Source of the DNA: Phialocephala subalpina
Taxonomy: Eukaryota; Ascomycota; Leotiomycetes; Helotiales; Mollisiaceae
Direction of reading: 5' to 3'
DNA length: 64,000 nt
Assembly: GCA_900073065.1 (NCBI GenBank)
Contig: FJOG01000013.1
Coordinates: 1,498,241-1,562,240, forward strand
Position numbers and translations under genes: made by a program. This document shows, piece by piece, positions 1-10,330 of this stretch (positions are counted from its first letter, which is position 1; the number at the start of each line of letters is the position of its first letter). Under the pieces are notes generated by a model. The model had not been told where the DNA came from. It saw nothing but the letters and a program-made list of their open reading frames with translations, and made no database searches.

Positions 1-2736
1 CCCATCTTGATACCGCTGAATGTCAAGCAGGGAAAAGGAACCAACACTATTAGCGGCGTCACGTACAATGTCACGGGACTGGATACTTTGGCCTGGTCAA
101 ATGTCTCACCAGCAAATACCAGCAGATACTGGGCACATTTGATCTTGGCAGTTGGGGTCGTGGCCTGGGCCTGCTTTATGTTTCACCAAGAATTGAGCCA
201 CTATATCGCCAAGCGAGAAGAGTTCATAAGCAGCCTGGGTCACAGATTGAAAGCATCGAGCACAACGGTTCTCATCCAGGACATTCCAGAAAACCTCTGC
301 AATGAAGAGGCGCTGGAGGAGCTATACGGCGACTTTCCGGGTGGTATCCGCCGGATTTGGATCAATCGAGATTTCACCAAACTAGTGAATAAGGACAAGC
401 TTCGGAAGTACTACGAAAACCTTCTGGAAAATACCGAAACCGATCTGCTTCGGAAAGTAGTCAAACAAAGCCGCAAGGCAAAATCGCACCAGAGAGGAGA
501 ATCGACATCGACGCAAGAAACTCCAGAACAAGCGGCTCCAGATGTCCCAACTGAAGAGGGATATTCATACCCTGCGCGCCCCGAAATAGGCTCCCCATCT
601 CCAGCAGCTTGTCAACTTGATCTGGAATATGACCTCGAAACCAAAGCTGCATGGACCAGATTCCTAACGCCGAAGCAGCGGAAAACCATGAGGATACCAA
701 AAGATGGGCACACAGCCGCAGCCAAAATTCCGCTCATTGGCCATTTCTTTAGTACCAAAGTTGACACAATCTACTACTGCCGTAGAGAACTCGCTCGACT
801 AAATGTGGAATTCGAAGTAGATGTTAAGACACCAGAGGCGCATCCACAAAACCTATCGGCCTTTGTCCAATTCAATTCTCAAAAGGCAGCGCACCTCGCT
901 TGTCAGTCCGTTGCCGGTACCACCCCCAGCCACATGAGGAGAAGATTGGTTGAGATCTCACCTGGGGACATCAACTGGCCCAGCTTAAACCTATCCTGGC
1001 GTGCTCGCTACCTCCGCCTTGTGGGACTGCCGTAGAGAACTCGCTCGACTAAATGTGGAATTCGAAGTAGATGTTAAGACACCAGAGGCGCATCCACAAA
1101 ACCTATCGGCCTTTGTCCAATTCAATTCTCAAAAGGCAGCGCACCTCGCTTGTCAGTCCGTTGCCGGTACCACCCCCAGCCACATGAGGAGAAGATTGGT
1201 TGAGATCTCACCTGGGGACATCAACTGGCCCAGCTTAAACCTATCCTGGCGTGCTCGCTACCTCCGCCTTGTGGGCAGGAGGGGGAGCGCTCACTTCAGT
1301 TGTGGTACTTCATTTCCTTCATCTTCGAACTGTTTATTATACCCACCATCTCCTCCGGCCTTACTAGCATTGTTGAAGAACTTATTCGCACCCCAACATC
1401 GGTACCAAACATCCTTGCTACGAATTTACCCACGGCTGCCAACTATTACTTCTCATTCTTGATCTTGCAGGCACTGTCCCTAAGCGCAACCTCAATTTTG
1501 CAGACTATTCGATTGTTCAAATTCTATGTCATTGGTCATGTCAATACGCCGGACTCAGTGTTCGAAAAATTGAGCTGGACAAATTTGACGCGTATTGGTA
1601 GTAATATACCATGGTATACTACGTTTGCAGTCATCGGTACGTAATACATCATCCACGATTACTGCTTTTGCCCTAACCTCAGATCAGGACTTGTCTATTC
1701 TACCATCGCCCCACTTATGTTACTATTTATGCTCATCACCTTTAGCCTCTTTTGGGTAGTGATCAAGAATAACTTACTTTATTGCGTACGAACAGGCACT
1801 GTTGACGGAGGTGGACTATTTTTTCCGAGCGCTATCAATCAGCTATTTACCGGCCTCTATTTCATGGAATTCTGTCTCATCGGCTTATTCTTCTTGGTTC
1901 GTGACACTCGGGACAAGGTCGCATGTGCTGCTCAGGGCATCGTCATTGCGGTAGTTCTTGTATTTACGATCTTGTATCAGATATGGTTGATGGGCCATCT
2001 CTCTCCATTGTTCAAGTACGCCCCTGTACAATTGGAGGTTGAGTCCAAGGCTTTATTAGCAGACTACGAAGAAAAACTCAGGACGGGGAGGCCCGGGACT
2101 CAGGAAACCTCAGAAGCTGCCAATTCTGACCCTCTAGATGAAGATAAAGTCCCTTTGGATCTATCTAGCCAGACTGCGTTCGACACCCAGAATACCGAGA
2201 CGGCTCATAGACCGCCCTTTGCGCAGAGACATTCATCACATCGATCCCAGGATATACAACTTCAACAACGAGAAGACGCTAAATCCGCCGAGCGCATACT
2301 CGCCCGCGTCAACCGACCACTCAACGAAGTCCGCCTCGCACAACTCGAAAAGAAATTGGTCGCCCGGACCGAAGCAGGTATCGGCAGTGTCCTCCTACCG
2401 CGACGCAAAGACATCGAAGCACAAATGCTCGACGACCCAATCTCAAAAATCATCATGCAGCAGAACGACGAGTTGGAAAACCTAGATCCTGAGGAACGCG
2501 ACATGTTGACTTCGGTGGCGTTCATGCATCCCGTGTTGCGAGAGACGAGGCCTTGCGTTTGGATCCCGGGGGATGAGTCGGGGGTTAGTGATGATGAGGT
2601 TAGGAGGACGAGGGAGTTGAGTGGGGATTTGGTGGTTGATAATAGGGGGGCGTATTTTGATCGGAGGTTGAAGGTGCAGGTTGATAAGCCGCCGCCGGAT
2701 ATGTCTGAGTTTGCGCTTATCATGGCGGAGCTGTAG
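1..2736 (+). pseudogene. CSC1/OSCA-like (DUF221) cation channel, 5'-truncated by window and internally disrupted
   Basis: This resembles the fungal CSC1/OSCA (DUF221, Phm7-type) family of membrane cation channels. The window opens inside the gene, in a transmembrane segment (about 120-185) followed by the cytosolic domain (motif LIQDIP, about 270-480). The channel core resumes at 1276 (LATNLP, then hydrophobic helices). A 51-bp intron (1637-1687) joins VIG to LVYSTIAP. The polar C-terminal tail ends at 2736. Frame 1 is open from 7 to 1035, but a perfect 250-bp tandem copy (776-1025 = 1026-1275) adds 250 = 3n+1 bases and breaks the frame. Right after the second copy, sequence jumps from the cytosolic domain to a later helix, so several expected helices (roughly 100 residues by family comparison) are missing. 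As given it cannot encode a whole channel. Either an assembly error or a true pseudogene fits. Confidence 0.8.
776..1275. repeat. Perfect 250-bp tandem duplication inside the CSC1-like gene
   Basis: Bases 776-1025 and 1026-1275 appear identical by eye, head to tail. The unit lies wholly within coding sequence, and its length is not a multiple of three, so the downstream frame shifts by one. A second, unrelated 250-bp tandem duplication lies at 32656-33155. Confidence 0.95.
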
Positions 2737-3366
2737 TTAGAAATATAAATACACTGCATCGATCCATAATGTTGGTTCACCTTGTGTCTAATCATGAAAG
2801 CGCGTTGTATGAATTCTCTCGAACGTGAATGGAGGTGTTGTCGAACCGGATCTTATGGCCAAAATATCAGGTTCTCCCTAGGCGTAGGATACTACCCCAT
2901 AGCTGACTTCGTTCCAGAGACTCTTGACAAAAAGTCGGCATGGACTCTTTGATCATCCGGTTGCACGGCTGGTGATAAGACCAAAATTCGGTCTTTATCC
3001 GTCGGTGGCCCAGGGGACCATAGATGCCTGCCTGCCATCATTCCACCGATTGGTGAAATTTTGGTATCGTTAAACTCAACGCAAACTGCTAATAACGTTG
3101 ATTGCGAAATTTGTTGTGGGGTTGTTAATGTTCGGTCGAGATAGAAGGAAGTGTCTGCCTGACGCTGTACCTCGCAGCCACCGGATGTCGCATGTGCCAG
3201 CCAATCAGATTGGTTTCCTTCGAAATGGAGCCTAGACTGCGCCTTTCATCAGCATTATCTTGGCTTCTTCATACATAAATGAATCGATCCCAATCTAGCC
3301 TCACTCCTCTACTCTACTATTCTTTCCTTACTATCTAATTCCTCTTACTCGACAAATTCCAACGAA
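2737..3366. other. Intergenic region upstream of the acidic-protein gene
   Basis: No convincing gene is seen. It holds the 3' flank of the channel gene and the promoter of the gene at 3367. A pair of inverted CCAAT boxes lies at 3201-3213, and the last 70 bases before the ATG are pyrimidine-rich. Confidence 0.6.
3201..3213. promoter_or_regulatory. Inverted CCAAT-box pair
   Basis: The 13 bases read CCAATC-A-GATTGG, a near-perfect palindrome offering a CCAAT box on each strand, about 155 bases before the ATG at 3367. CCAAT is the binding site of the HAP/NF-Y complex in fungi. The role here is inferred from sequence and position only. Confidence 0.35.
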
Positions 3367-5184
3367 ATGGTGTTCGGCTCCTCAACCCACGACCCTAACA
3401 GGAAGCTTTTCGATAACTTCGACCCAAATGCAGCTCCAAAAGGGACCTTCTCGAATCCATTTTTCTTTGAGCCTGGAGCTGCACCACCACGTCCTCCTCC
3501 TGCACACTCCCTGGGCGAGCAAGGACATGCACCAGTCTCTGATTTTGGAGGGTTTGGATCACGTGCCGTCACTCAAACCATTCTCCCATCGGTAGACACA
3601 GTCGAACCGAGCAAGCAATCAACAGTGCCAGATGAGACGCTCGGTGGAACTTGGGAGCTCGAGCCCCCTCCTCCTCTCTCTCCACCCCCACAACCCTCAC
3701 TCCCTCCCTTACGTCCCTTCCCCTTCGAAGCAATGGACAACCTCATGCGACAGCTACGAGAAGAGGAGGAACGGAAAGTGAGGAGGACACCAGAAGAGGT
3801 TCTCGCTGAAGAAGCGGCTGGGAAAACTATGGTTGAGGAGCAGTGGAGGTTGAAAAGAGAAAGGGAGAAGAATGTTTGGTCTAGCTGTCATCTTTTTTCG
3901 GATGGGACGGGGATGTCGATGTCGGGACCGATTGTGAGGGATGAGGTTACTGGAGAGGTGAGGTATGAGGAATGGCCGAAAGTGGAGACTGGAGGGGAAG
4001 GGGAGAAGGTGGTGGAAGAGGCGGAAAGCGGAAGCACAGGGAACGAGAAGCTAGTCACCGCATGGCCGGAGGACACTGAAGAAGAGAAGAAATCAATTTT
4101 GGCCCAGAAGGCGACGAACCCCTTCGATGACGCGCCAAATTCTAATCCTCTTTTACCAACAGAAAGAAAGAAACACCAAGAAGATGCAAAGCTCGCACAA
4201 TTACGATTGCAAAGGCACCTACAATTGGCAAAGTTATTCCCCCCTCCCCGAAATCAGTTACGTTCCTCGAAAGGAGAAGATGCGGAACAAAAAGTAGAGA
4301 ACACCGATGAGGAGAAGATGGAAGGGGAAAAGAAGGAGAAAAGGCGACAATTCATTCGAAAGCGCGTGGCCCAGATAGATTACGAGTCAAACCTTCCTTC
4401 TCCTGGCGAAGGAATAGCGGAAACGAGCTTGCCGATATCAAGAAACCCCTACATCAACGATATGAAGAACGCCGAGTTCGAAAAAGAGAATAAGTCGATC
4501 GTACAGCAAGGAATCGCGCTCGACGAACAATCACCCAGCGGTATCGCGAACATTCAACCTCCAGAGGAGTCGGTTTACGAGAAGGAAGAACGTTCCCCTA
4601 AAAGCCCAAAGAATCCGTTCAATTTACCTAATCCTTTCACCCTATCCGCAAGAAAGCAGATGCAACAGCTCGAAGTTGCACGCAACGAAGACGAAGAGGA
4701 GAATGAGTCAAAGCTTGCATGGGAACGTTGGCAGCAACTTGAGATCAGAAGACAGCAGCACCAGAATATCGACGAACAAACACTCAGCGGTACCACTATG
4801 GTTGCTGCAGTCATTGATAAGTTGCCTCACCCTCTGGATGGGATCCCATCACTTGAGGAGGCGGAGCAAGAGAAGAAACGACTTTCGAAGCAGAGACTGG
4901 AAGATCATTTCAATCCCGAGGTGGCAGAATCCGGTCGTGCATCGCTGGCACTTAAGAGATCGTCAGCACATAGGAGCAAGTACCAATTTGAAGCAGATTC
5001 TGAAGACGACGAAGGAGAAAAGGATAATGGAGAAACGATACTCGGATTGCAGGAGTTGGTAAAGGGGAGAGGGAATGAAACTGAGGGGTGTAGTGGTTTT
5101 TGTTCATACCCGCTGCGATTGAAGAATGGTGATGTGGACGAGAAGATTAAGATAGCAAGAGCGAGGTTGGATAGAATTAGATAG
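3367..5184 (+). CDS. Hypothetical Glu/Lys-rich disordered protein
   Basis: A single uninterrupted 605-residue reading frame starts at the ATG after a pyrimidine-rich leader. I recognise no enzyme or binding domain. The N-terminus has repeated NPF-like and Pro-rich stretches (an FFFEPG segment, then PPRPPP). From about residue 120 it is dominated by charged Glu/Lys/Arg stretches that would form disordered or coiled-coil sequence. The phrase NPF recurs (KNPFNLPNPF near residue 420, also ATNPFDD), which might bind EH domains, but this is only a motif resemblance. There is no signal peptide or membrane segment. Open length and biased codon use support a real gene. Function is unknown. Confidence 0.7.
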   Translation: MVFGSSTHDPNRKLFDNFDPNAAPKGTFSNPFFFEPGAAPPRPPPAHSLGEQGHAPVSDFGGFGSRAVTQTILPSVDTVEPSKQSTVPDETLGGTWELEPPPPLSPPPQPSLPPLRPFPFEAMDNLMRQLREEEERKVRRTPEEVLAEEAAGKTMVEEQWRLKREREKNVWSSCHLFSDGTGMSMSGPIVRDEVTGEVRYEEWPKVETGGEGEKVVEEAESGSTGNEKLVTAWPEDTEEEKKSILAQKATNPFDDAPNSNPLLPTERKKHQEDAKLAQLRLQRHLQLAKLFPPPRNQLRSSKGEDAEQKVENTDEEKMEGEKKEKRRQFIRKRVAQIDYESNLPSPGEGIAETSLPISRNPYINDMKNAEFEKENKSIVQQGIALDEQSPSGIANIQPPEESVYEKEERSPKSPKNPFNLPNPFTLSARKQMQQLEVARNEDEEENESKLAWERWQQLEIRRQQHQNIDEQTLSGTTMVAAVIDKLPHPLDGIPSLEEAEQEKKRLSKQRLEDHFNPEVAESGRASLALKRSSAHRSKYQFEADSEDDEGEKDNGETILGLQELVKGRGNETEGCSGFCSYPLRLKNGDVDEKIKIARARLDRIR

Positions 5185-5828
5185 ACAATCTAAACGCATG
5201 GGACATTCAGAGTATTTTTGGAGGAGGCCCACACGTGATTCATGCGAGGTCGCATCTTGTGGTTTCATGGATGCGGGGGGGAAAAGGATCTCGAAAGCCT
5301 CGAACATGACAAATACTCTTTATCTCGATCGCTGGTCCCCGTGTGGGAAGGTTTTTGGAACAGTTCCACAATCTACCGGTCGAAAGGTACCTTGATGGCT
5401 AGGTGCTACAACGGACTCTAGACTCGAAGAGTGTTCTCTTACACGGAAAAGGATTTCATAAGGATTAGTTACAAATACAATTCCTGTTCTTCTTACCAAT
5501 CAATTAAGCTGTGCCTCTTGTATCCAATCGCTAGCCAGGTCCTATCAGGTCTCGAATGTGGGCTCTCAAATCTAGATTTCGCCACCTCCATCTAGGCCCC
5601 TTCGCTTAGCTAGCTCGCGTCCCCTTATTTCAAATACCGCCAGCGATCCTAACCATTTAGAGTTTGAGCTGCGGAAACTAACAGCGATCAGTGGAGCACT
5701 GACGTTAAGCTCCACCGCGGGGTTTCATAAGAGCTCAAGACCCCTCCTTCTAGGTCGAAGCTCTTCCTTCAACACACCTCACCTTTTCAATTTCACAATT
5801 ATCTACAAAAACACATAAATCAATCAAG
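5185..5828. other. Intergenic region / peroxiredoxin promoter
   Basis: No supported gene. Three CCCCT pentamers (5597-5601, 5621-5625, 5741-5745) sit within about 230 bases of the peroxiredoxin ATG, the core of the fungal stress-response element bound by Msn2/4-type factors. The final 70 bases are a pyrimidine/A-rich leader. Confidence 0.4.
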
Positions 5829-6467
5829 ATGGTCAAAGCAGGAGACAGCATTCCAAACGTCGAGCTCTTCGAGAAGGAGCCTGGCAACAAGGTCAACCTC
5901 GCAGAGGAATTCGGTTCTGGCAATGGTTTGATCATTGGTGTCCCAGCTGCTTTCAGTACGTCACTTCCCAATCACAACTATCAGCGGACAACAATTGGAG
6001 AGAATCAATCGAGAAGAATGATACTGACTTTTCAAAGGCCCAACCTGCTCCGACTCGCACATCCCAGGTTACATTTCCCATCCAAAGATCAAGAGTGCAG
6101 GAAAGGTCTTCGTCGTCGCCGTGAACGATGCTTTCGTGTACGTCCCATTCCCTTCTTCCCTTCCAAATTCCCCTCCACTCCTCACATCCTCCTACCCTTC
6201 CACGAAGCTAACGTTGCTATCAACAGCATGAACGCATGGGGCAAGACCCTCGACAAAGACGGCAGCTCCGGCATTCGCTTCCTCGCCGACCCCTCCGGAG
6301 CCTTCACCCGCGCTCTCGACATGGAGTTCAACTCCGCTCCTCTTCTCGGCAACAACAGAAGCAAACGATATGCTATTGTGGTTGAGGGTGGGAAGATTAA
6401 GAGCGTGCACCCTGAGCCGGATAACGTTGGTGTTAGTGTCTCCGGGGCTGATAAGATTTTGGGTTGA
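5829..6467 (+). CDS. Peroxiredoxin, PrxV/AHP1 type (thioredoxin-fold thiol peroxidase)
   Basis: This encodes a thiol peroxidase that reduces hydrogen peroxide and alkyl hydroperoxides. Exons are 5829-5955, 6038-6137 and 6227-6467, giving 155 residues, the usual size for this subfamily. The peroxidatic Cys is residue 46 in the motif PTCSDSH with the conserved Pro and Thr just before it, followed by PGY. Further family marks are VVAVND, MNAWGK and FLADPSG. No second cysteine exists in the spliced protein, so it should act as a one-Cys enzyme resolved by an external thiol such as glutathione or thioredoxin. No targeting signal is visible, suggesting the cytosol. Introns of 82 and 89 bp have GTACGT donors. 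Upstream CCCCT elements fit stress induction. Confidence 0.93.
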   Translation: MVKAGDSIPNVELFEKEPGNKVNLAEEFGSGNGLIIGVPAAFSTSLPNHNYQRTTIGENQSRRMILTFQRPNLLRLAHPRLHFPSKDQECRKGLRRRRERCFRVRPIPFFPSKFPSTPHILLPFHEANVAINSMNAWGKTLDKDGSSGIRFLADPSGAFTRALDMEFNSAPLLGNNRSKRYAIVVEGGKIKSVHPEPDNVGVSVSGADKILG

Positions 6468-7031
6468 AAATACGATGGAGGGATGAGGGAAGATATGAAT
6501 AGCATATGAATGAAGATATTGCGTACGGAAAATCCTGCTTCCTGTCGATGCTCTCAATATGAGTCTGATAATGAAATCTGTCGCTCGCGCTCTCGCATCC
6601 TTCCTTCAAACAACAGGTGGCCCCCACTGGCTCGTTGTCCTTGTCTAAGTGGGCAATTGAGAAGGTGTAACGAACTCTGAGATTTCTATGACCCTCTGAG
6701 AGAGGACAACATCCGGTGCAATCAACTTCCGAAAAGAAAAGATCAACGGCAGAACTTTGCATGCCCCAGAATACTGCCCCCTTTTCAAGCTCAGTAAAGA
6801 GTCACATGACAGAACCCCATCTTTGAGAACTTCTATAGCGAGTTGTAGATAAGGGAAAGAACGCAAGAAAATGCTTCTTACAATCGGAGACCGCCTTCGG
6901 CCGAATTCACGACTGATATGCAATCTACCAGGCAAACACAAGACTCTCTCCAACATAACGCGAGGTAGTAAACAAAACCTCGCCTAAAACCTCGAGCTCC
7001 TCGTCGTCTTTCCTCCCCGCATGATCTCAAT
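6468..7031. other. Intergenic region
   Basis: Between the peroxiredoxin stop and the 2OG-oxygenase ATG. Several open frames occur on the minus strand but none shows protein-like composition or a motif. It should contain the oxygenase promoter. Confidence 0.5.
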
Positions 7032-8144
7032 ATGGCATCCTCAACATCGGTGTTAACTGAGTCAACAAGACTCCCAGATGATACGACACTCCTCAAGCTC
7101 AGCTCTGCTGAAGGACCAATCTACCGTCGAATCAAAAACGCCCCCATTCGAGATGCACGACCAGATGAGATACCAATCATCGACATCTCTGGAATCTACA
7201 GCCAAAATTTCGAGGACAGAAAATCTGTCGCGAACCAGATCCACAAAGCAGCAACACACAGCGGGTTCTTCTACGTCAAAAATCATGGAGTCCCGTCCTC
7301 GATGACCGAGGCTGCACAAGCTGCAGCGCTTGAGTTCTTCAGGCAACCAGATGAGATCAAGCAGAAAGTCAACGCCACGTTATCCAAGTCGTTCAATGGA
7401 TGGAAAGCTCCCAAGACTCAGAGAATTAACGCATCGGAGTCTATCGATGTCCGAGAGACGTTCTCACTTCGTTACAACCCACTTTACGATCCCGGTGTCC
7501 CGGACACAGAAGACGAGATACCAGAAGACATCAAGAGTACTGTCACCATCGATGAGTTCTGTTGGGATCAGACCTCCAACTTGCCTCACTTCAAACGCGA
7601 TGTCCTCGAATACTGGCGTGCAACAGTCAAGTTAGCAAGAAATCTAACACGATCATTTGCCCTTGCACTCTCCCTCCCAGAACAATACTTCGACACTAAA
7701 ATCACCTACCCCGACGCCGGAGTAGCAATCAACTACTACCCACCAATGCCTGTATCCTCCCAAGCCTCCGGAGATAACAGCATCGGCTCGCACACCGACT
7801 TCCAACTCTTCACTATCCTCTGGCAAGACGGTAACGGCGGTCTCCAAGTCCTGAACCGAGACGGAGAATGGATAAACGCTGCCCCTATCGAAGGAACCTT
7901 CGTCGTCAACATTGGGGATTACTTGCAACGGATTACGAATGATCAGTATATCAGTACTGTGCATCGAGCTAGGAATTTGAGTGGGAAGGAGAGGATTTCT
8001 ATGCCGTTGTTCTTTGGATTTAATTTGAATGAGACGTGTGGAGTGCTGGAGAGTTGTGTGAGTGAAGAGAGGCCGGCGAAATATGAGCCGATTTCTTGTC
8101 GGGATTGGGTTGAGAAGAGGGTTAAGGCTATGCATACTGTTTGA
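7032..8144 (+). CDS. 2-oxoglutarate/Fe(II)-dependent oxygenase, isopenicillin-N-synthase-like
   Basis: Intronless gene of 370 residues, the normal length for this family. The N-terminal DIOX_N region carries IPIIDISG (about residues 49-56) and SGFFYVKNHG. The C-terminal jelly roll holds the iron triad: His254 and Asp256 in GSHTDF and distal His311 in TVHRA. Arg321 and Ser323 in ERISMP fit the 2-oxoglutarate carboxylate clamp. It should oxidise a small molecule in the cytosol using 2-oxoglutarate and O2, but the substrate cannot be read from sequence. Members of this fold act in nucleobase salvage, secondary metabolism and hormone-like pathways. It runs convergently into a transporter gene only 62 bases away, and a second oxygenase lies beyond the transporter, suggesting a shared pathway. 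Confidence 0.92.
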   Translation: MASSTSVLTESTRLPDDTTLLKLSSAEGPIYRRIKNAPIRDARPDEIPIIDISGIYSQNFEDRKSVANQIHKAATHSGFFYVKNHGVPSSMTEAAQAAALEFFRQPDEIKQKVNATLSKSFNGWKAPKTQRINASESIDVRETFSLRYNPLYDPGVPDTEDEIPEDIKSTVTIDEFCWDQTSNLPHFKRDVLEYWRATVKLARNLTRSFALALSLPEQYFDTKITYPDAGVAINYYPPMPVSSQASGDNSIGSHTDFQLFTILWQDGNGGLQVLNRDGEWINAAPIEGTFVVNIGDYLQRITNDQYISTVHRARNLSGKERISMPLFFGFNLNETCGVLESCVSEERPAKYEPISCRDWVEKRVKAMHTV

Positions 8145-8206
8145 TTGTTCATATAGTCATAAAAGCCGTTCTAATCCGTCGTTCCTCTCATCATGTACGT
8201 CTTAGC

Positions 8207-9800
8207 TCAGGACTTCCCCGCCACCGACACATCAACGTTTACTCTTTTCTCGCTGTCCACATCCTCCGTACTCTCAGACTCCGCGATGACTTCCTCCCCA
8301 TCCTCAACCTTCCCCTTCAACGCCCTCAACTCAAAATACCTAACCACAAAAACCCACCCACACATCCCCAAAATGAATCCCAAACTAGCCGGAAACCCCT
8401 TCTTATACTTCGGCGCATCCGTAACTGGATACAAAAACTGTTGAATGATAGTCGTCAACGCAGCACCACAACTATTCATAATTGCAATTGTTAATGCACG
8501 AAGTTGTCGATCGTTTGAACAGAGAATATTGGCCCATGCCATGAAGATTGGTGATAAGGGGCCGTCGGTTCCAGCGAACATGTAGGAGACAATCTTTAGG
8601 CCGAGGGGGATGTTCCAGGTGATGAGGCAGATGGTGCCGAAGAGGAGGAGGGCGAGGTTGAGCATTACGACGACCATTCGACGACCTGTTGCATCCACGT
8701 ACACGTTTGCGGCGATGATCATGACGATATTCCAGCCGTTGATGGCTGTTGGGATGTTATTAACTTGGTACAAGGACCAGGTGTGCTGCTTGTCCGACTT
8801 GAGCCAGAGTTGCATCTGCAGATGTCAGTCCTGAAGTTCGCGGGAATGAGAATGGAGCTACTTACAACTGTATTGGCAACCTTCCCAACAGTCGTATTCC
8901 AGAACATCCAGAGAATGGTAAGGACATAAAGCTGCCAAGTCTTCAAAACTCTTCCAAACATATCCCACGAGAACTCTCCTCTCGGCTCTCTTCCATCCTC
9001 GACCAGTCTCTCCTTCGCTCTCGCCTTATCCTCTTCCGAGAAATAAAAGGCAGTCGTTGTTTCCGGCGTATCAGGAAAGAAGATAAATCCATAGATCGCA
9101 ACCAAGACAGTGATGCATCCATCAACGATGAAAACCCATCTCCAAGCTGCGATTCCATGCTTCCCGTTCAGTCCTGACAGGACTGCACTTTGCAGATATC
9201 CGCTGATCATTGTTCCAACGTATGCTGCACAGGAGAAGATAGCTGTGCGTTTCCCAAGCTCATTCTTCTTGTACCAAGATCCGAGCACATACTGGATTCC
9301 CACAAACGAGGAGCCTTCCAAGAAGCCAACGAAAAATCGAATCGGATACAACTATCGCCTCATCAACATCCCATTCTCTTATACCCCATAAAGCCGTCAC
9401 ATACCTGATTATAACTCGTAATCTTATAAGTAAACACCGTCAAAACCGCCCACATCAACTCACACCCCGGCAAAAGATACTTCGGCTTCACCCAAGTAAG
9501 TAACAAATTACTTGGAATCCCACCAAGTATCGTCCCAACCTGGAAACACGTAACAGCCAAATTATACTCGGTCCCATACATCTTCAAATCCTCTTTCATG
9601 CCAGAGACATATGCGTTGGAGAGGTTTGCTTGGTCGAGCCATTTTGTGAAATATGCTAGGCAGCCGAAGGTTAGGATAAAGAAGTCGATTTTGAAGAGGA
9701 GTTTCTTTTCTGATGCGGGAGTGCCGCGGGGATACCAGATGAAGAAAGGGGGTTTGTCAGGGCCGTAGGAGGAGGCGAAGATGGTGTTGATGAGGCCCAT
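8207..9800 (-). CDS. MFS transporter, DAL5/anion:cation symporter family
   Basis: Three minus-strand exons (9800-9405, 9351-8866, 8815-8207) give 496 residues with about 12 hydrophobic segments. Introns are 53 and 50 bp. Helix 1 is followed by the family motif LDQANLSNAYVSGMKEDL, then GTILGGIPSNLLL and the phrase RFFVGFLEGSSF. These are typical of the allantoate permease (Dal5) group, which imports anionic or nitrogenous organic nutrients such as allantoate, vitamins or dipeptides at the plasma membrane. The substrate is unknown. I chose the ATG at 9800 because it gives the normal short cytosolic tail; an upstream in-frame ATG at 9878 would add 26 residues of non-conserved sequence. It converges with the oxygenase at 7032-8144 and diverges from the oxygenase at 10331. 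Confidence 0.9.
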
Positions 9801-10330
9801 GGTGGGTGTTCGTCCCCGTCTGAGGAGTTTCGAGGTGAAGAATAGGAGAGGGCAACGCCAAGAAATCTCTTCCAACACGCCATGGTGAGGAGATCTTTAT
9901 GAGGAATAGGTTGATGGTTATCCGTGTTGCCCGTGATAGCGAAGGTATGAAGAATGGGGGAAATGGTTATCTTGCCGGCGAACATCCCTATCGATGCAGG
10001 TGATGGATCTTCCCCGCGGCGGGACCGTAGATCTATCGGTTCATGCCCCGCTGCAGGACAAGACAGCACGTCACATTCGAGATGAACCTACGAATTAGAA
10101 TAGGAATCTACACGAGGGATGAAGCATGCCAGTGAGATCTCGGCCGAACTATGGTAGAAAAGATACCAAGAAAATTAAAGTGTTTGAGGAGCAGGAGGTC
10201 ACGAACTTGCACCCCACTCTTGACTTTCTCGACCTCGAGAGGACCTGTAGACATCGCGTGTCAATCTCAATATTGATGTCGAAGTCACTGTCCACCAAGC
10301 AATCAACTATTAAAGTCATAATCGAGAACA
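9801..10330. promoter_or_regulatory. Divergent promoter between the DAL5-type transporter and second 2OG oxygenase
   Basis: This 530-base stretch separates two divergently transcribed genes and should hold both promoters. It contains a GC-rich, nearly palindromic block with CCGCGG at its centre (10012-10023), a form that Zn(II)2Cys6 regulators often bind as paired CGG triplets. No binding factor can be named. Confidence 0.4.

Noticed and set aside
1001..1462. A separate 153-residue gene
   Set aside because: It is the second copy of the 250-bp duplication read in a shifted frame, followed by out-of-frame sequence.
9801..9878. Extended N-terminus for the DAL5-type transporter
   Set aside because: The extra 26 residues are unlike the family's cytosolic tail; the ATG at 9800 gives the usual length.
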